Assembly (NCBI RefSeq): GCF_964253915.1
Contig: NZ_CAXUSG020000001.1
Location: forward strand, 558,001 to 622,000
Length of the DNA: 64,000 nt
DNA from: Metarhizobium sp964253915
GTDB lineage: Bacteria; Pseudomonadota; Alphaproteobacteria; Rhizobiales; Rhizobiaceae
Direction: 5' to 3'
Each line of letters begins with the position of its first letter. Position 1 is the stretch's first letter. Under the pieces are notes generated by a model, which was not told the origin of the DNA, made no database searches, and was given only the letters and a program-made list of their open reading frames with translations. A program made the position numbers and the translations under genes. This document shows positions 49,707 to 58,578 of this stretch, piece after piece.

Positions 49707-50666
49707 ATGACCAGCATTTTGACCAACACCGCTGCAATGGCGGCTCTCCAGACTCTCCGCGGCATCAACAACAACATGGAAGACACCCAGAACCGGATTT
49801 CCTCCGGCTACCGGGTGCAGACGGCTGCCGACAACGCCGCCTATTGGTCCATCGCCACCACAATGCGCTCCGACAACGGCGCGCTGTCCACCGTTCAGGA
49901 CGCCCTCGGCCTCGGTGCCGCAAAGACGGACGTGTCCTATACCGGCCTGGAATCGGCCGTCGATGTCGTGACCGAAATCAAGAAAAAGCTGGTTGCCGCC
50001 CGCGAACCGGGTGTCGATCGGACCAAGATCGACAAGGAACTGACTGAACTCAAGAATCAGATTCAGTCGATTGCCGAATCGGCATCGTTCTCCGGCGAAA
50101 ACTGGCTGTACAACGAATCGACCGTCGCACCGGCGACGAAAGAAATCGTCGCATCCTTCAACCGTTCGGCCGACGGCTCGGTCTCCATCACCACCCTGGC
50201 CTACGATACGGCGACGTCCGTCCTGATCGATACCAGCGATGCAAGCCGCGGTATTCTGAGCAAGGGATATGCGATCTCCCAGCCCAGCGGAACGACGACG
50301 ACGACGGTTACCTACTACCTGATCAACCCGGGCACACCGGCAGCCAGCGCCACGGAAGTGAAGCTGACGTCGACCACGAGCGACGACCAGATCGACGGCA
50401 TGATGCTTGCGGTCGAAGCCATGCTGGCACGCCTGACTGATTCGGCCTCGACGCTCGGCGCGATCACCAAACGTGTCGACATGCAGGAAGATTTCGTCGC
50501 CACCTTGATGGACGTGATCGAGAAGGGCGTCGGACGTCTCGTCGATGCGGACATGAACGAAGAATCGACAAAGCTGAAGGCGCTGCAGACGCAGCAGCAG
50601 CTCGGCATCCAGTCGCTGTCGATTGCCAATACCAACGCGGAGAATATTCTCCAGCTCTTCAAGTAA
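49707..50666 (+). CDS. flaC: Flagellin (fourth of four, most divergent)
   Basis: A 319-residue filament protein. The start at 49707 (MTSILTNTAAMAALQTLRGI) follows TTGGGGCAAG. The ends are conserved (NRISSGYRVQTAADNAAYWS; TKLKALQTQQQLGIQSLSIA), while the centre differs from the other three and has a small Thr-rich insertion (PSGTTTTTVTYYLINPGTPA). CtrA-like boxes occur only in front of this flagellin gene. The symbol follows the S. meliloti order. Confidence 0.92.
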   Translation: MTSILTNTAAMAALQTLRGINNNMEDTQNRISSGYRVQTAADNAAYWSIATTMRSDNGALSTVQDALGLGAAKTDVSYTGLESAVDVVTEIKKKLVAAREPGVDRTKIDKELTELKNQIQSIAESASFSGENWLYNESTVAPATKEIVASFNRSADGSVSITTLAYDTATSVLIDTSDASRGILSKGYAISQPSGTTTTTVTYYLINPGTPAASATEVKLTSTTSDDQIDGMMLAVEAMLARLTDSASTLGAITKRVDMQEDFVATLMDVIEKGVGRLVDADMNEESTKLKALQTQQQLGIQSLSIANTNAENILQLFK

Positions 50667-50741
50667 GGGCAGGATCGGCTGACCGGAGTCGATCGAAAGA
50701 ATTCCAGCCGTGCCGCCGGTCATCGGCATATGGTGGAACAG

Positions 50742-50772
50742 TTGGACCGCGCACTGCCCTGGCGCGGTCCAA
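50742..50772 (+). terminator. Stem-loop after flagellin 4
   Basis: Perfect 11-bp arms TTGGACCGCGC and GCGCGGTCCAA around ACTGCCCTG, with no T tract on the plus strand. It is probably the transcript end of flagellin 4. The rest of the 316-base gap to the next gene (50667-50982) holds no recognised element. Confidence 0.5.
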
Positions 50773-50982
50773 CGCATTCATCCTCGCACAAGTTTGACAT
50801 CCTAATTTCCCGGCGACTGACCATGCGGAAATGTATCCGCAAACACCCAGGCGCCGTCTTCGTGACCGTCGGAAGTAAATGCCGGATGTGCTGATGATCG
50901 AGAAATTGAGACTATCTACTGAGCTGACATGGACGCCGCCGGGCGGGCATGATGCCTTTGACGGCAAGGACGGGGCAGGTCT

Positions 50983-51615
50983 ATGACAGCAGCTCTCGCA
51001 AGATACCTGAAAGATTTCGGTGAGCCGGCCGCACCGGAGCCGGTCGTGGAAATGACAACGTTCGACGATGACATGTTCGTCAACGCCTTGCCCGAGCCGG
51101 AGCCGATCGATCCCGAAGAGGTACGCCGCGAGGCCTATGCCGAGGGTCACGAAGCAGCGACTCAGGAGTTGCAGGCACAGCATGCCGCCGAGATGGAGGC
51201 AGCCGTTGCCGCACACCGAGAAGAGCTGGAGGGCTTGCGCCAGGCATATGAAGCCCAGGCGGCGGCGCTGATCGCGGCAAGGATCAACGAGATTTCCCTC
51301 ACCATTTCGGAAGCGATCAGCGAGCAGACGGCCGAGATCCTCGCGCCGATTCTCTCGGAAGCGCTGGCGGCCAACGCCGTGCGCGCGATGGCGGAGATGG
51401 TGCGGCAGGCGATACTGGACGGCGCGGCAGCCACGATCGTCGTGCGCGGCCCGGGCCAACTCTTCGATATTCTGAAAACCGAGCTGGGCGAAGACGCCGC
51501 GCTCCTGCGCCATGTGGAAACACAGGATCTCGATCTCACCGCGGAAGTGGCCGGAACGGTCCTGGTGACGCGAATTTCTGCATGGGCGGCTAGCTTGAAG
51601 AAGGTGCTCGAATGA
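50983..51615 (+). CDS. fliH: FliH-like export ATPase regulator
   Basis: A 210-residue soluble protein. The N-terminus is acidic and Pro rich; a coiled coil spans about 50-95 (QAQHAAEMEAAVAAHREELE and GLRQAYEAQAAALIAARINE); a FliH/V-ATPase-E-like C-terminal domain follows (AMAEMVRQAILDGAAATIVV). Such proteins bind FliI and restrain its ATPase. The position just before motB fits rhizobial clusters. The identification rests on layout and fold pattern, not on a strict motif. It overlaps motB by 4 bases. Confidence 0.75.
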   Translation: MTAALARYLKDFGEPAAPEPVVEMTTFDDDMFVNALPEPEPIDPEEVRREAYAEGHEAATQELQAQHAAEMEAAVAAHREELEGLRQAYEAQAAALIAARINEISLTISEAISEQTAEILAPILSEALAANAVRAMAEMVRQAILDGAAATIVVRGPGQLFDILKTELGEDAALLRHVETQDLDLTAEVAGTVLVTRISAWAASLKKVLE

Positions 51616-52898
51616 GCGAAGGCGAAAATCACCACCACGGCAAAAACGAAATCATCATCGTCAAGAAGCATGGCGGCGACCACGACGGCCATCACGGCGG
51701 CGCGTGGAAGATCGCCTACGCTGACTTCATGACGGCAATGATGGCCTTCTTTCTCGTGATGTGGCTCGTCAATGCGGCCAACGAAGAGACGAAGGCTTCG
51801 GTCGCTACCTATTTCAATCCGATCAAGCTCGCCGATGAGAAGCCGACCGAAAAGGGTTTGAAAAAACCGGTCGAGCAGGCGGACGGCGAGGAGCAGAACG
51901 AGCGGTCGAAGGTGAAGGCCGACGGCACGACTGTCGGTGCGGCTGCCGCAACCGGCGACGACCAGACCGCGGCGTCCGGCGAGCAGACCAATTATTCCGA
52001 AGCCGATTACTTCGAAAACCCCTATTCGGTCCTGGCGGAGATCGCCCAGGAAGTCGGCCAGCAGGCAAATGTCAGCGCCAAGGGCGAGGGCGGTGCAGCC
52101 GATTCCGGCCCGGCGACGGGTGCCGATGGCGGCGAAGCCTATCGCGACCCGTTCGATCCGGACTTCTGGACCCAGCAGGTCGAGGTGTCGCAGGCCCAGA
52201 AGGGGCTTACGGCGTCCGACCAGCCGGAGTCGGCGGAGAACAAGGCCGAACAGCAGATGATTGCCATGGCCAATCCGGACCAGGCGACGAAAGACAAGCC
52301 CGACGTCGAAACGGCCGACAAGACCAAGGACAAGCAGGAAGACCACGACAAGACGGAAAAGGCGGACAAGAACGGTAAGGACAAGGCTGACAAGCAGGAT
52401 CAGGCTGACAAGCAGGACAAGGCCGAAAAGCGCGAACAGCAGGCGGCCCAGCTCCACGAGCAGCTCGAGCAGGCGCTTGGTGGCACGGGCGGCAAGCTCG
52501 CCGAAGGCCTGGTCGTGACGCCGACGGAAGGCGGCCTTCTCATCACCATCTCCGACCAGCAGGATACGCCGATGTTCAAGATCGGCTCGGCCGTGCCGCA
52601 GAAGGACATGGTGCTCGCTATGGAAAAGGTCGGCAAGGTTCTGGGCGAACGCAAGGGCGCGGTGCTGATCCGCGGCCATACCGACGGCCGCCAGTTCAAG
52701 GGCGACAAGATGGACAACTGGCAGCTGTCGAACGACCGTGCGCAGAGCGCCTATTACATGCTGGTCCGCGGCGGCCTGGATGAAAAGCGCGTGCAGCAGA
52801 TCTCCGGTTTTGCCGATCGGCGGCTGCAGGTTCCCGAGGATCCGCTCGCCGATGCCAACCGGCGGATTGAAATCCTCCTGCAGGCGAACCAGGGGTAA
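51612..52898 (+). CDS. motB: Flagellar stator protein MotB
   Basis: A 428-residue stator subunit. One transmembrane helix (AYADFMTAMMAFFLVMWLVN) carries the proton-binding Asp38. The N-terminus has His/Gly-rich sequence (HHHGKNE, GGDHDGHHGG). A long charged linker (about 225-280) is made almost only of Lys, Asp, Glu and Gln. The C-terminal OmpA-like peptidoglycan-binding domain has AVLIRGHTDGRQFKGDK and NDRAQSAYYMLVRGGLDEKR. motC follows within 3 bases. Confidence 0.95.
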   Translation: MSEGENHHHGKNEIIIVKKHGGDHDGHHGGAWKIAYADFMTAMMAFFLVMWLVNAANEETKASVATYFNPIKLADEKPTEKGLKKPVEQADGEEQNERSKVKADGTTVGAAAATGDDQTAASGEQTNYSEADYFENPYSVLAEIAQEVGQQANVSAKGEGGAADSGPATGADGGEAYRDPFDPDFWTQQVEVSQAQKGLTASDQPESAENKAEQQMIAMANPDQATKDKPDVETADKTKDKQEDHDKTEKADKNGKDKADKQDQADKQDKAEKREQQAAQLHEQLEQALGGTGGKLAEGLVVTPTEGGLLITISDQQDTPMFKIGSAVPQKDMVLAMEKVGKVLGERKGAVLIRGHTDGRQFKGDKMDNWQLSNDRAQSAYYMLVRGGLDEKRVQQISGFADRRLQVPEDPLADANRRIEILLQANQG

Positions 52899-52900
52899 TC

Positions 52901-54181
52901 ATGGCCATGGCTCGATCGTCGCTTTTCACCGCATTGTTCACCCTCGGCATCGTGATGTCGGGGGTGGCCGTCGCCGAGGATGAGGCGCTGCCGACCCCGG
53001 AAGACCTGGCGCCCTATAAAATGTTGCGGTCGATGCAGTTCGTGCAGGATTCCGTCGTTGCGGGTGATCACTCGGCGGCCGAGATGCAGAAGTTCATGCT
53101 GGCGACGATCGACAAGCGGCTGCGGACGGCCGACCCGGAAATATTCGACGACACGCGCAATGTCGATGCGGCGCTGATCTATTCGATGAGCGGCGGCAAT
53201 CCCGCCACGCTCGAATATCTGGTGTCGAGGGACGTCGGTGGCTATTTCGACAACCGTGTTGCCGATGCGCTGCGGAAATATCTGAGCGGCAAGGGGACGC
53301 TGGTGTCCAAGAGCCTGGTGGAGATGCTGCCGGAATACCGGGATACGACACTTGGCCCCTATCTGGCGCTGGTCGCCGCCAATGCGGTTGTCGGCAACAA
53401 TCCGGAAGAAGCGTTGAAATTTTACGATCTCGCCCGGCTGACGGCGCCTGGCACGATCATCGAGGAGGCAGCGCTTCGGCGCTCGGTTGCCGTTACCGCG
53501 GAACGCGGCATGGTGGAAAAAGGCCTGGGATATGCCAACCGGTATGCTCGCCGCTTCCTGCATTCGCCTTATGCCAGCCAGTTCGCCGATCTCTTCGTGA
53601 TGCTGGCGGTCGACAATTACGATTCCATCAAAAACGAAGAGATCGAGAACACGTTGTCGTTCATGGACAATGAACGACGTCGCGAGGTTTACCTGCGCAT
53701 TGCCCGCAGGGCTGCGATCGCCGGCAAGATTGACCTGGCGCGAATGGCTTCCGGCCATGCCGATGCTATTCCCACGTCGCCCGGCATGGATCGAAAGCAG
53801 CAGACCGACCTTTATACCGGACTTGCCGAGATCTCGACGAAGGACATCGACCAGGCCGTCGAAAATATCGATGGCATTCCGGAGGGAGCATTGTCCGCGC
53901 GGGATGAGGCGCTGCGTTCGGCCGCCCGGCTCGTTGCCGAAGAAGTGCTGCGACAGCCGGACATGAATAGCCTGACGCAAGAAACGTCGGTGAATGTCGA
54001 GAATCAGGAACACTCCGCGGCAAATCTGCCAGCGCAGGGACACTCCGGCGCCGCTGCCCAGGCGGATGCCAACGAGGCGGTCTACCGGAGTGGCGCTGTT
54101 TTCGAGGAGTTTGTAACGAACAGTCGGGCCAAGCTGGTGGAAATCGACGGTTTGCTGGCGAAAGAAAGCGATAAAAAATGA
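52901..54181 (+). CDS. motC: Periplasmic motility protein MotC
   Basis: A 426-residue secreted protein with a signal peptide (MAMARSSLFTALFTLGIVMSG, cut after VAVA). The body is helical and repeat-like (TPR-like appearance): GPYLALVAANAVVGNNPEEA, LKFYDLARLTAPGTIIEEAA. In S. meliloti MotC is a rhizobial periplasmic protein that acts with MotB. The stop overlaps the next ATG by 4 bases (ATGA). Confidence 0.93.
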   Translation: MAMARSSLFTALFTLGIVMSGVAVAEDEALPTPEDLAPYKMLRSMQFVQDSVVAGDHSAAEMQKFMLATIDKRLRTADPEIFDDTRNVDAALIYSMSGGNPATLEYLVSRDVGGYFDNRVADALRKYLSGKGTLVSKSLVEMLPEYRDTTLGPYLALVAANAVVGNNPEEALKFYDLARLTAPGTIIEEAALRRSVAVTAERGMVEKGLGYANRYARRFLHSPYASQFADLFVMLAVDNYDSIKNEEIENTLSFMDNERRREVYLRIARRAAIAGKIDLARMASGHADAIPTSPGMDRKQQTDLYTGLAEISTKDIDQAVENIDGIPEGALSARDEALRSAARLVAEEVLRQPDMNSLTQETSVNVENQEHSAANLPAQGHSGAAAQADANEAVYRSGAVFEEFVTNSRAKLVEIDGLLAKESDKK

Positions 54182-55665
54182 TGGATCAGGGGATTGGAAG
54201 TGCTCTACCGGGTTTGAATGCGGCCGCGTCGGCCAAACCCGCCGCCAAGCATGGCCAGCAGGGCCAAGTTGAAAAGGACGGCGGCTTCGGCGAGGCGCTC
54301 GATCAAGTCGGGCATGGTGACCATCGAAACGGACAGAAGGCGGCAGCCGACGGCAAGTCGCAGAAGGCTTCCGACGACCTCCTGGACGCGACGCTGAAGC
54401 AAGGCGCCGAAACCGTCGAGACGACGGAGACCCCGACCGGCGCGGTCGATGCTAACCGCATCAAGAAGCCGATCATCGATATCCAGCAGGGTGCATCCCA
54501 GCGCCAGGCGCAGCAGCACCTGTTCCAGGCAGGCTCCGTCCTTTCGGAAGCCAAGGCTGCCACAGCGAAATCCAAGGACGCGATCGAAAAGCTTCCTCGG
54601 CATTTGGACGAAGAGGAAGCCCAGTCGTCGTCCGCGGCTGTCGTCAAGGGTGAGGGCACCCACGCCCGCAAGACCGTGGCCGCCGCGCTTGCCGGACTGA
54701 ATGCCAAGGCCGATGAAACTCAGGTCGATCCGGCTGCGACACCGAGCGCGATGTCCAGCGATGACGTGATGTCCCTGCTCGGGGCGGAAGCCTTGCGCGA
54801 AATTCCGCAGACCGCGCCGGATAAGGCGCAGGCAACGTCGGAGAAGCACGTCGATGACGTCGGCCGGGCACGAACGGCGCCGCATGACATCTCCGACAAG
54901 GAAGCCGCGAGCGGTCTGGGCGGCGAAGACATCGCCGCCACGGCAAGCGATGGTGGCGACGCAAAGACATTCCGGTTCGCCCGTGCCGATGGCAAGGGCC
55001 AGACGATGGACATGGTCGTTGGTGGCCGCGAGCGCAGCGGTGCTGCTGATGAGCCTCGGCGCACGACGTCGGCCGAAACGGTGACCGTGCTCGATTCCCG
55101 CCGTTATCTCGGCCTGGCGCAGAATTCCAGCGCCGTGCTCGATGCGATTTCCGGCGATTCCGAATGGTCAAAGGCAATGCAGCCCAGCAGCGCCCTGTCC
55201 AATGCCGCGACCCAGGCCAGCACAGGCAAGGTCGTGAATACGCTGAAATTGCAGCTGCAGCCCATCTCGCTCGGCATGGTGACCGCGACGATGCGGCTGG
55301 TCGGCGACGAGTTGTCGGTCGATCTGACGGTCGAAAGCGCCTCTGCCTACCGGCAGCTGAGCAGCGATCACAAGAGCATCATCGAGGCGCTGCGTTCACA
55401 AGGTTTCTCGATCGACCAGGTCACTGTTACCCTGGCACCGACGACCAGTGCCGACAGCAGTAACAGCAGCACCCAGAACGGCAGCCAGAACGGTTCGTTC
55501 GGCCAGCAGGGGGCGCAGGACGGCAGCGGTGGCGCTGCTTCCCGAAGGGACGAAAGAAATGCAGCGCAGCAGCAATGGAGCAACGCTCGGCAATCTGGCG
55601 AGGATGGCCTCAGCGACAGCGGTGCCGGCTCTGCTGGCGCTCGTTCTGGGTCTCTCTACCTCTGA
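54178..55665 (+). CDS. fliK: Hook-length control protein FliK (formerly MotD)
   Basis: A 495-residue, low-complexity, Ala/Ser/Gln-rich protein with no signal peptide. The C-terminal FliK domain is visible: VVNTLKLQLQPISLGMVTAT, MRLVGDELSVDLTVESASAY and HKSIIEALRSQGFSIDQVTV. MotD of S. meliloti was shown to be FliK, the hook-length ruler and switch. Its last 107 bases overlap the next gene in another frame. Confidence 0.9.
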   Translation: MMDQGIGSALPGLNAAASAKPAAKHGQQGQVEKDGGFGEALDQVGHGDHRNGQKAAADGKSQKASDDLLDATLKQGAETVETTETPTGAVDANRIKKPIIDIQQGASQRQAQQHLFQAGSVLSEAKAATAKSKDAIEKLPRHLDEEEAQSSSAAVVKGEGTHARKTVAAALAGLNAKADETQVDPAATPSAMSSDDVMSLLGAEALREIPQTAPDKAQATSEKHVDDVGRARTAPHDISDKEAASGLGGEDIAATASDGGDAKTFRFARADGKGQTMDMVVGGRERSGAADEPRRTTSAETVTVLDSRRYLGLAQNSSAVLDAISGDSEWSKAMQPSSALSNAATQASTGKVVNTLKLQLQPISLGMVTATMRLVGDELSVDLTVESASAYRQLSSDHKSIIEALRSQGFSIDQVTVTLAPTTSADSSNSSTQNGSQNGSFGQQGAQDGSGGAASRRDERNAAQQQWSNARQSGEDGLSDSGAGSAGARSGSLYL

Positions 55666-56170
55666 CGCCCGGGCGTCGGGAAATGCCTGCGAGCGCGAAA
55701 TCCAGGCCGCTGCCGTGCGCTACGGTATTCCCGAGGGCATTCTCTATTCTGTCGGTCTGACGGAGACCGGCAGAAAGGGATCGCTCCAGCCCTACGCCCT
55801 CAATGTCGAGGGCAAGGCCTATTTCCCTCGCACCGAGAGCGAGGCGCTCAAGCAGTTCCAGGCTGCCAGGGCAGGCGGCGCCAAGTTGATCGATCTCGGA
55901 TGCATGCAGATCAACCACCATTTCCACGGCGAGAATTTCGCATCGGTGCAGGATATGCTCGATCCGAAGCGCAATGTTCAGTATGCGGCGAAGTTCCTGC
56001 GCAACCTTCATGACCGCCACCAGACGTGGACGATGGCGGTGGCTCGCTACCACGCAGGCCCCAATAACGACCCTGCTCAGAAGCGATATGTCTGTCGGGT
56101 GATCGCCAATCTCGTGGCCACGGGCTACGGAAAATGGACTGCGAATGCGTCGCAGTTTTGCAGTGGATAA
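55559..56170 (+). CDS. Flagellar lytic transglycosylase (SltF-like)
   Basis: A 203-residue secreted muramidase. The chosen ATG (55559, GAAGGGACG upstream) lies inside fliK; a later ATG at 55604 gives MASATAVPALLALVLGLSTS and a more compact signal peptide but has no spaced ribosome site. The SLT fold shows catalytic Glu in ILYSVGLTETGRKG (E69 from the first ATG), then LGCMQINHHFHGENF and AVARYHAGPNNDPAQKRYVC. It probably opens peptidoglycan for the rod; no separate FlgJ muramidase gene is seen in this window. Confidence 0.9.
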   Translation: MQRSSNGATLGNLARMASATAVPALLALVLGLSTSDARASGNACEREIQAAAVRYGIPEGILYSVGLTETGRKGSLQPYALNVEGKAYFPRTESEALKQFQAARAGGAKLIDLGCMQINHHFHGENFASVQDMLDPKRNVQYAAKFLRNLHDRHQTWTMAVARYHAGPNNDPAQKRYVCRVIANLVATGYGKWTANASQFCSG

Positions 56171-56236
56171 CAATTCTGAGTTGTTTTCCCTTCGCGATGT
56201 TTCATCCTTAAAGCACCGGCGGTCTGCGGCTCATGG

Positions 56237-56273
56237 TTAACGCCCGTTAACCTGAAGTTAATCAAACGTTAAC
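56237..56273 (+). promoter_or_regulatory. Cluster of CtrA-type boxes upstream of rem
   Basis: Four TTAA cores in 36 bases. TTAA-TCAAACG-TTAAC (56258-56273) fits TTAA-N7-TTAAC exactly; TTAA-CGCCCG-TTAAC (56237-56251) has a 6-base spacer. They lie about 180-210 bases before the rem ATG in the 279-base gap. Confidence 0.6.
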
Positions 56274-56449
56274 CTTTCCGCAAAAATTTTGTGTGGATAA
56301 TTCGCGCTCGCCACTACATATAGAGCAAATCACGGCCAAATTCTTAATCTACTATTAATTCCTGCCATTAACTTTCTCCAGTTGTTCGCGATTCGCTCGA
56401 TTCGTACGTCTGTCTCATCGAGGTACCACACTGATTCGGAGGCGGACGA

Positions 56450-57121
56450 ATGATCGTAGTGGTTGATGAGCGTGAGCTTGTAAAAGACGGCTATACTTCC
56501 CTGTTTGGCAGAGAGGGTATTCCCTCCACAGGTTTTGATCCCCAGGAGTTCGGGGAATGGGTCAACACGGCAGCCGATTCGGATATCGCTGCCGTGGAGG
56601 CATTTTTGATCGGTCAGGGCGAACAGACCTTCGAGCTGCCGCGGGTGATCCGCGATCGTTCGATGGCACCGGTGATCGCGGTCAGCGACCATCCCTCCTT
56701 GGAGACGACACTGGCGCTCTTCGACTGCGGCGTCGACGACGTTGTGCGCAAGCCGGTTCATCCCCGCGAGATCCTGGCGCGTGCCGCCGCGATCCGTCGT
56801 CGCCTGAAGGCGATTTCGAACTTCACAGACGTCGGCCCGATTCGGGTTTTCTCGGATGGTCGCGACCCGGAACTGCACGGCGAAGTCTTCCCCCTGCCGC
56901 GGCGCGAGCGGCGCATCCTGGAATACCTAATTGCCAATCGCGGCCGTCGTGTATCCAAGACGCAGATCTTCAATGCCATCTACGGCATCTTCGATGAAGA
57001 AGTCGAAGAGAACGTCGTTGAAAGCCATATCAGCAAGCTGCGCAAGAAACTGCGTAAGAAGCTTGGCTTTGATCCTGTCGATTCCAAGCGTTTCCTTGGC
57101 TATTGCATCGACTGGAACTGA
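56450..57121 (+). CDS. rem: OmpR-type motility regulator Rem
   Basis: A 223-residue atypical response regulator. The N-terminal receiver-like domain (MIVVVDERELVKDGYTSLFG) keeps the switch Lys101 (DDVVRKPVHPREIL), but the phospho-acceptor Asp is Glu50 (DIAAVEAFLIG). The C-terminal winged helix reads PLPRRERRILEYLIANRGRR and NVVESHISKLRKKLRKKLGF. In S. meliloti Rem activates motility genes downstream of VisNR. GGAGGCGG precedes the ATG. flgE follows after 127 bases. Confidence 0.94.
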   Translation: MIVVVDERELVKDGYTSLFGREGIPSTGFDPQEFGEWVNTAADSDIAAVEAFLIGQGEQTFELPRVIRDRSMAPVIAVSDHPSLETTLALFDCGVDDVVRKPVHPREILARAAAIRRRLKAISNFTDVGPIRVFSDGRDPELHGEVFPLPRRERRILEYLIANRGRRVSKTQIFNAIYGIFDEEVEENVVESHISKLRKKLRKKLGFDPVDSKRFLGYCIDWN

Positions 57122-57248
57122 TATTCTACGGGCCTGCTGGCGTGGACAATTTTCTTTCTTAGAAACCACGCCCTCCCACGAAGCCAGACAGCTTCACGCA
57201 AGGCCCAACTCATAAGCTCTGTAATTAATACGGAAACGAGGATCCAAA

Positions 57249-58547
57249 ATGAGCATTTTTGGTACTATGAAGACGGCTGTCGCCGGCATGAATGCACAGG
57301 CGAACCGCCTCGGCACAGTAGGCGATAACATCGCAAACTCTAGCACCGTCGGCTACAAGCGCGCTTCCACGGAATTCTCGTCGCTCGTTCTGCCGTCGGG
57401 CAGCAGCAGCTACCAGTCCGGCGGCGTCACCACGAATGTGCGCTATTCGATTTCCGAGCAGGGTAACCTTGCCTACACCACCAGCGCCACCGACCTGGCT
57501 ATCCAGGGCAACGGCTTCTTCGTCGTGCAGAGCGCCAACGAGCAGGCTTACATGACCCGCGCCGGCGCCTTCCAGAAGGACTCCGAGGGTTATCTGGTCA
57601 ACTCGGCCGGCTACAAGCTGATGGGTTACTCCTTCGCTGCCGGCGCGCCGGCAGCCGTCGTCAACGGCTTCGACGGTCTCGTTCCGATCCAGATCGGCCA
57701 GGGCGGCCTGACCGCCAAGGCTTCTGCCAACGGTAGCTTCGGCGCCAACCTGAATGCCGACGCGGCAGTCCAGGGTCCGCTGGCGACGCCGGTCACGACG
57801 CTTCCGTCGAGCAACGACCCGCTGGCGAAATACTCCGACAAGAGCTCGCTGACCGCCTATGACAGCCTGGGCCGCGAAGTTCTCTATGACTTCTATTATA
57901 CGAAGACCGACGCGAACCAATGGGAAGTGACGGTTTACCGTCAGGACCAGGCGACTCCCGGCACCGGCTTCCCCTATGTGGACAGCACCGGCACGCCGCT
58001 TGCAGCTCCGCTGGACACGGTCACCCTGACATTCGACCCGGCAACGGGCAAGCTGACGACCACGCCGGCTTCGATCACGATCACCGACAACACCACGTCG
58101 CCCCAGACCATCGAGATCGACCTTTCGACGATGACCCAGTTCGGCGCGAAGTTCACGCCCGGCAAGGCATCGATCGACGGCAAGGCCGCCAACGCGATCA
58201 AGGACGTCGAGATCGACAAGGACGGCACGGTTTACGCCATCTACGACGACAGCTCGGTCGAGGCGCTCTATCGCATTCCGCTCGCAACCGTCGCCAGCCC
58301 GGACAAGCTGACGATCGAAACCGGCAACGCCTATTCTCCGGGCGCTGAATCGGGCGTCGTCATCATCGGCTTCCCGAATGCCGGCAACTTCGGCCAGATC
58401 GTCGACAATGCGGTGGAAGAATCCAACGTCGACCTCGCAGGTGAACTGACTTCCATGATCGAGGCTCAGCGTAGCTACACGGCGAACTCCAAGGTCTTCC
58501 AGACCGGCGCCGACATCATGGACGTTCTGATCAACCTCAAGAGATAA
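57249..58547 (+). CDS. flgE: Flagellar hook protein FlgE
   Basis: A 432-residue hook subunit. N-terminal rod motif GTMKTAVAGMNAQANRLGTV and GDNIANSSTVGYKRASTEFS; DLAIQGNGFFVVQSANEQAY; C-terminal LAGELTSMIEAQRSYTANSK. The size is typical of rhizobial FlgE. GAGGATCC lies before the ATG. Confidence 0.95.
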   Translation: MSIFGTMKTAVAGMNAQANRLGTVGDNIANSSTVGYKRASTEFSSLVLPSGSSSYQSGGVTTNVRYSISEQGNLAYTTSATDLAIQGNGFFVVQSANEQAYMTRAGAFQKDSEGYLVNSAGYKLMGYSFAAGAPAAVVNGFDGLVPIQIGQGGLTAKASANGSFGANLNADAAVQGPLATPVTTLPSSNDPLAKYSDKSSLTAYDSLGREVLYDFYYTKTDANQWEVTVYRQDQATPGTGFPYVDSTGTPLAAPLDTVTLTFDPATGKLTTTPASITITDNTTSPQTIEIDLSTMTQFGAKFTPGKASIDGKAANAIKDVEIDKDGTVYAIYDDSSVEALYRIPLATVASPDKLTIETGNAYSPGAESGVVIIGFPNAGNFGQIVDNAVEESNVDLAGELTSMIEAQRSYTANSKVFQTGADIMDVLINLKR

Positions 58548-58578
58548 TGTTTCCCAGGTAAGGTGAGGTAAGAGTCGG

